Assembly (NCBI GenBank): GCA_900769955.1
Contig: CAAGIP010000256.1
Coordinates: 1 to 14,643, forward strand
Source: Spirochaetia bacterium
Lineage (GTDB): Bacteria > Spirochaetota > Spirochaetia > Sphaerochaetales > Sphaerochaetaceae
Direction: 5' to 3'
Length of the DNA stretch: 14,643 bases
The position numbers and the translations under genes are program-made. Shown here piece by piece: positions 14,237-14,643 of the stretch. The notes beneath the pieces are model-generated. The model was not told the DNA's origin, searched no databases, and saw only the letters and a program-made list of their open reading frames with translations. Every line of letters starts with the position of its first letter. The stretch's first letter is position 1.

Positions 14237-14266
14237 AAACTTAAAAGGCCTCTCCGAAGAGAGGCC
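14237..14266 (-). terminator. Terminator of the solute-binding protein gene
   Basis: Read on the minus strand, GGCCTCTC (14266-14259) and GAGAGGCC (14254-14247) form a perfect eight-pair stem with a UUCG tetraloop. TTTTAAGTTTTT follows. On the plus strand no U-tract follows, so it serves the amidohydrolase gene poorly. The stem begins 10 bases after the stop of the convergent amidohydrolase. Confidence 0.85.
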
Positions 14267-14289
14267 AGATGTTAAGGGTTAACTGATAA

Positions 14290-14643
14290 TCAGTTGTTTG
14301 CCTTCCATGTTGTCCAAGCTTTCTGGACTCTTTCAGCACCCTGCTTGGGTGTGCATGCACCAAGTCCGATCTCCTGGAGAACAACGTTGATCTCGTTGTA
14401 AACGTCTGAGTGGAGAACACCGTCGATAACGGGAGTGGTTGTGTACTTGCCGTAGAAAGCAGATCTCTTAGCTACGAACGGCTCGAGTCCCTTCTCGTCG
14501 ATGAGCTTAGCAACATCAACATTGAGATTTGACGGGAATGAAGCACCAGTCTCGAGTCTGTAAGTCTGTACATACTCGCCTTCGAGGAACTTGATGAGTT
14601 CCCATGCAGCAGCCTCTTCCTTGGAGCCTGCAACGAGGTTAGC
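14290..14643 (-). CDS. ABC transporter sugar-binding protein, C-terminal fragment
   Basis: The minus strand from the right edge reads 117 codons to the stop at 14290-14292. The fragment begins ANLVAGSKEEAAAWELIKFL and continues with EGEYVQTYRLETGASFPSN, then ends QKAWTTWKANN. This is the C-terminal lobe of a family 1 extracellular solute-binding protein: 'S..KE.AW.F..FL', the 'G..P' turn and the final 'W' helix are typical of sugar-binding lipoproteins that feed ABC permeases. The N-terminus with any lipobox, and the permease genes, lie beyond the edge. Codon choice is more uniform than in the neighbouring genes (CTC, GAG, AAG, AAC favoured), which fits high expression. It converges with the amidohydrolase and has its own strong terminator. 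Confidence 0.85.
   Translation of the reverse strand, partial: ANLVAGSKEEAAAWELIKFLEGEYVQTYRLETGASFPSNLNVDVAKLIDEKGLEPFVAKRSAFYGKYTTTPVIDGVLHSDVYNEINVVLQEIGLGACTPKQGAERVQKAWTTWKANN

Overview
The window is a gene-dense bacterial chromosome segment of roughly balanced base composition. No gene-free stretch exceeds 300 bases, and I found no tRNA, rRNA or CRISPR array. Several clues tentatively point to a gut-type spirochaete, perhaps a Sphaerochaeta relative: an E1 dehydrogenase with alpha and beta parts fused, a small helical protein that resembles spirochaetal hypothetical proteins I remember, and a purine phosphoribosyltransferase resembling yeast Hpt1. The lineage is inference and no marker gene here settles it.

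Layout, left to right. At 1-121 (minus) is the start of a TnpB-like protein of IS200/IS605-type elements. Behind it are GC-rich and AT-rich hairpins (187-238) that may be the transposon left end. At 255-2189 (minus) is the fused TPP-dependent 2-oxoacid dehydrogenase E1. Diverging from it at 2365-6222 (plus) is a purine salvage cluster: hpt, a yeast-Hpt1-like phosphoribosyltransferase, purA and purB. Together these convert hypoxanthine to IMP and then AMP, and probably salvage guanine or xanthine. A hairpin terminator or attenuator splits the cluster before purA.

Converging on purB, and overlapping its end by 26 bases, is a minus-strand operon (8525 to 6197): a YadS/TRIC-like membrane protein, an AlaX-type alanyl-tRNA editing protein and a DedA/VTT membrane protein. 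Successive genes overlap by ATGA. Diverging from it is an uncharacterised helical protein (8614-9198).

Two plus-strand transporter-plus-hydrolase pairs follow, each joined by an ATGA overlap. The first is a GPH-family sugar symporter with a cinnamoyl/feruloyl-esterase-like hydrolase (9324-11464). The second is an APC-type amino acid transporter with an Amidohydro_3 enzyme (11529-14236). Both look like 'import a conjugate, then cleave it' modules. The window ends in the C-terminus of a sugar ABC solute-binding protein on the minus strand, with a clear UUCG-loop terminator.

The most interesting non-coding signals are as follows. (1) The GPH symporter promoter carries a perfect 12-bp palindrome in its spacer and a near copy 55 bp upstream, and its -10 box lies inside the preceding gene's terminator. 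(2) tnpB and the APC transporter share an extended -10 (TGGTATAA) exactly six bases before ATG with no ribosome binding site, suggesting leaderless transcripts. (3) The purA leader stacks a hairpin terminator, a consensus -10 and a 16-bp palindrome over the ribosome binding site. I see no clearly novel multi-gene defence or biosynthetic system.
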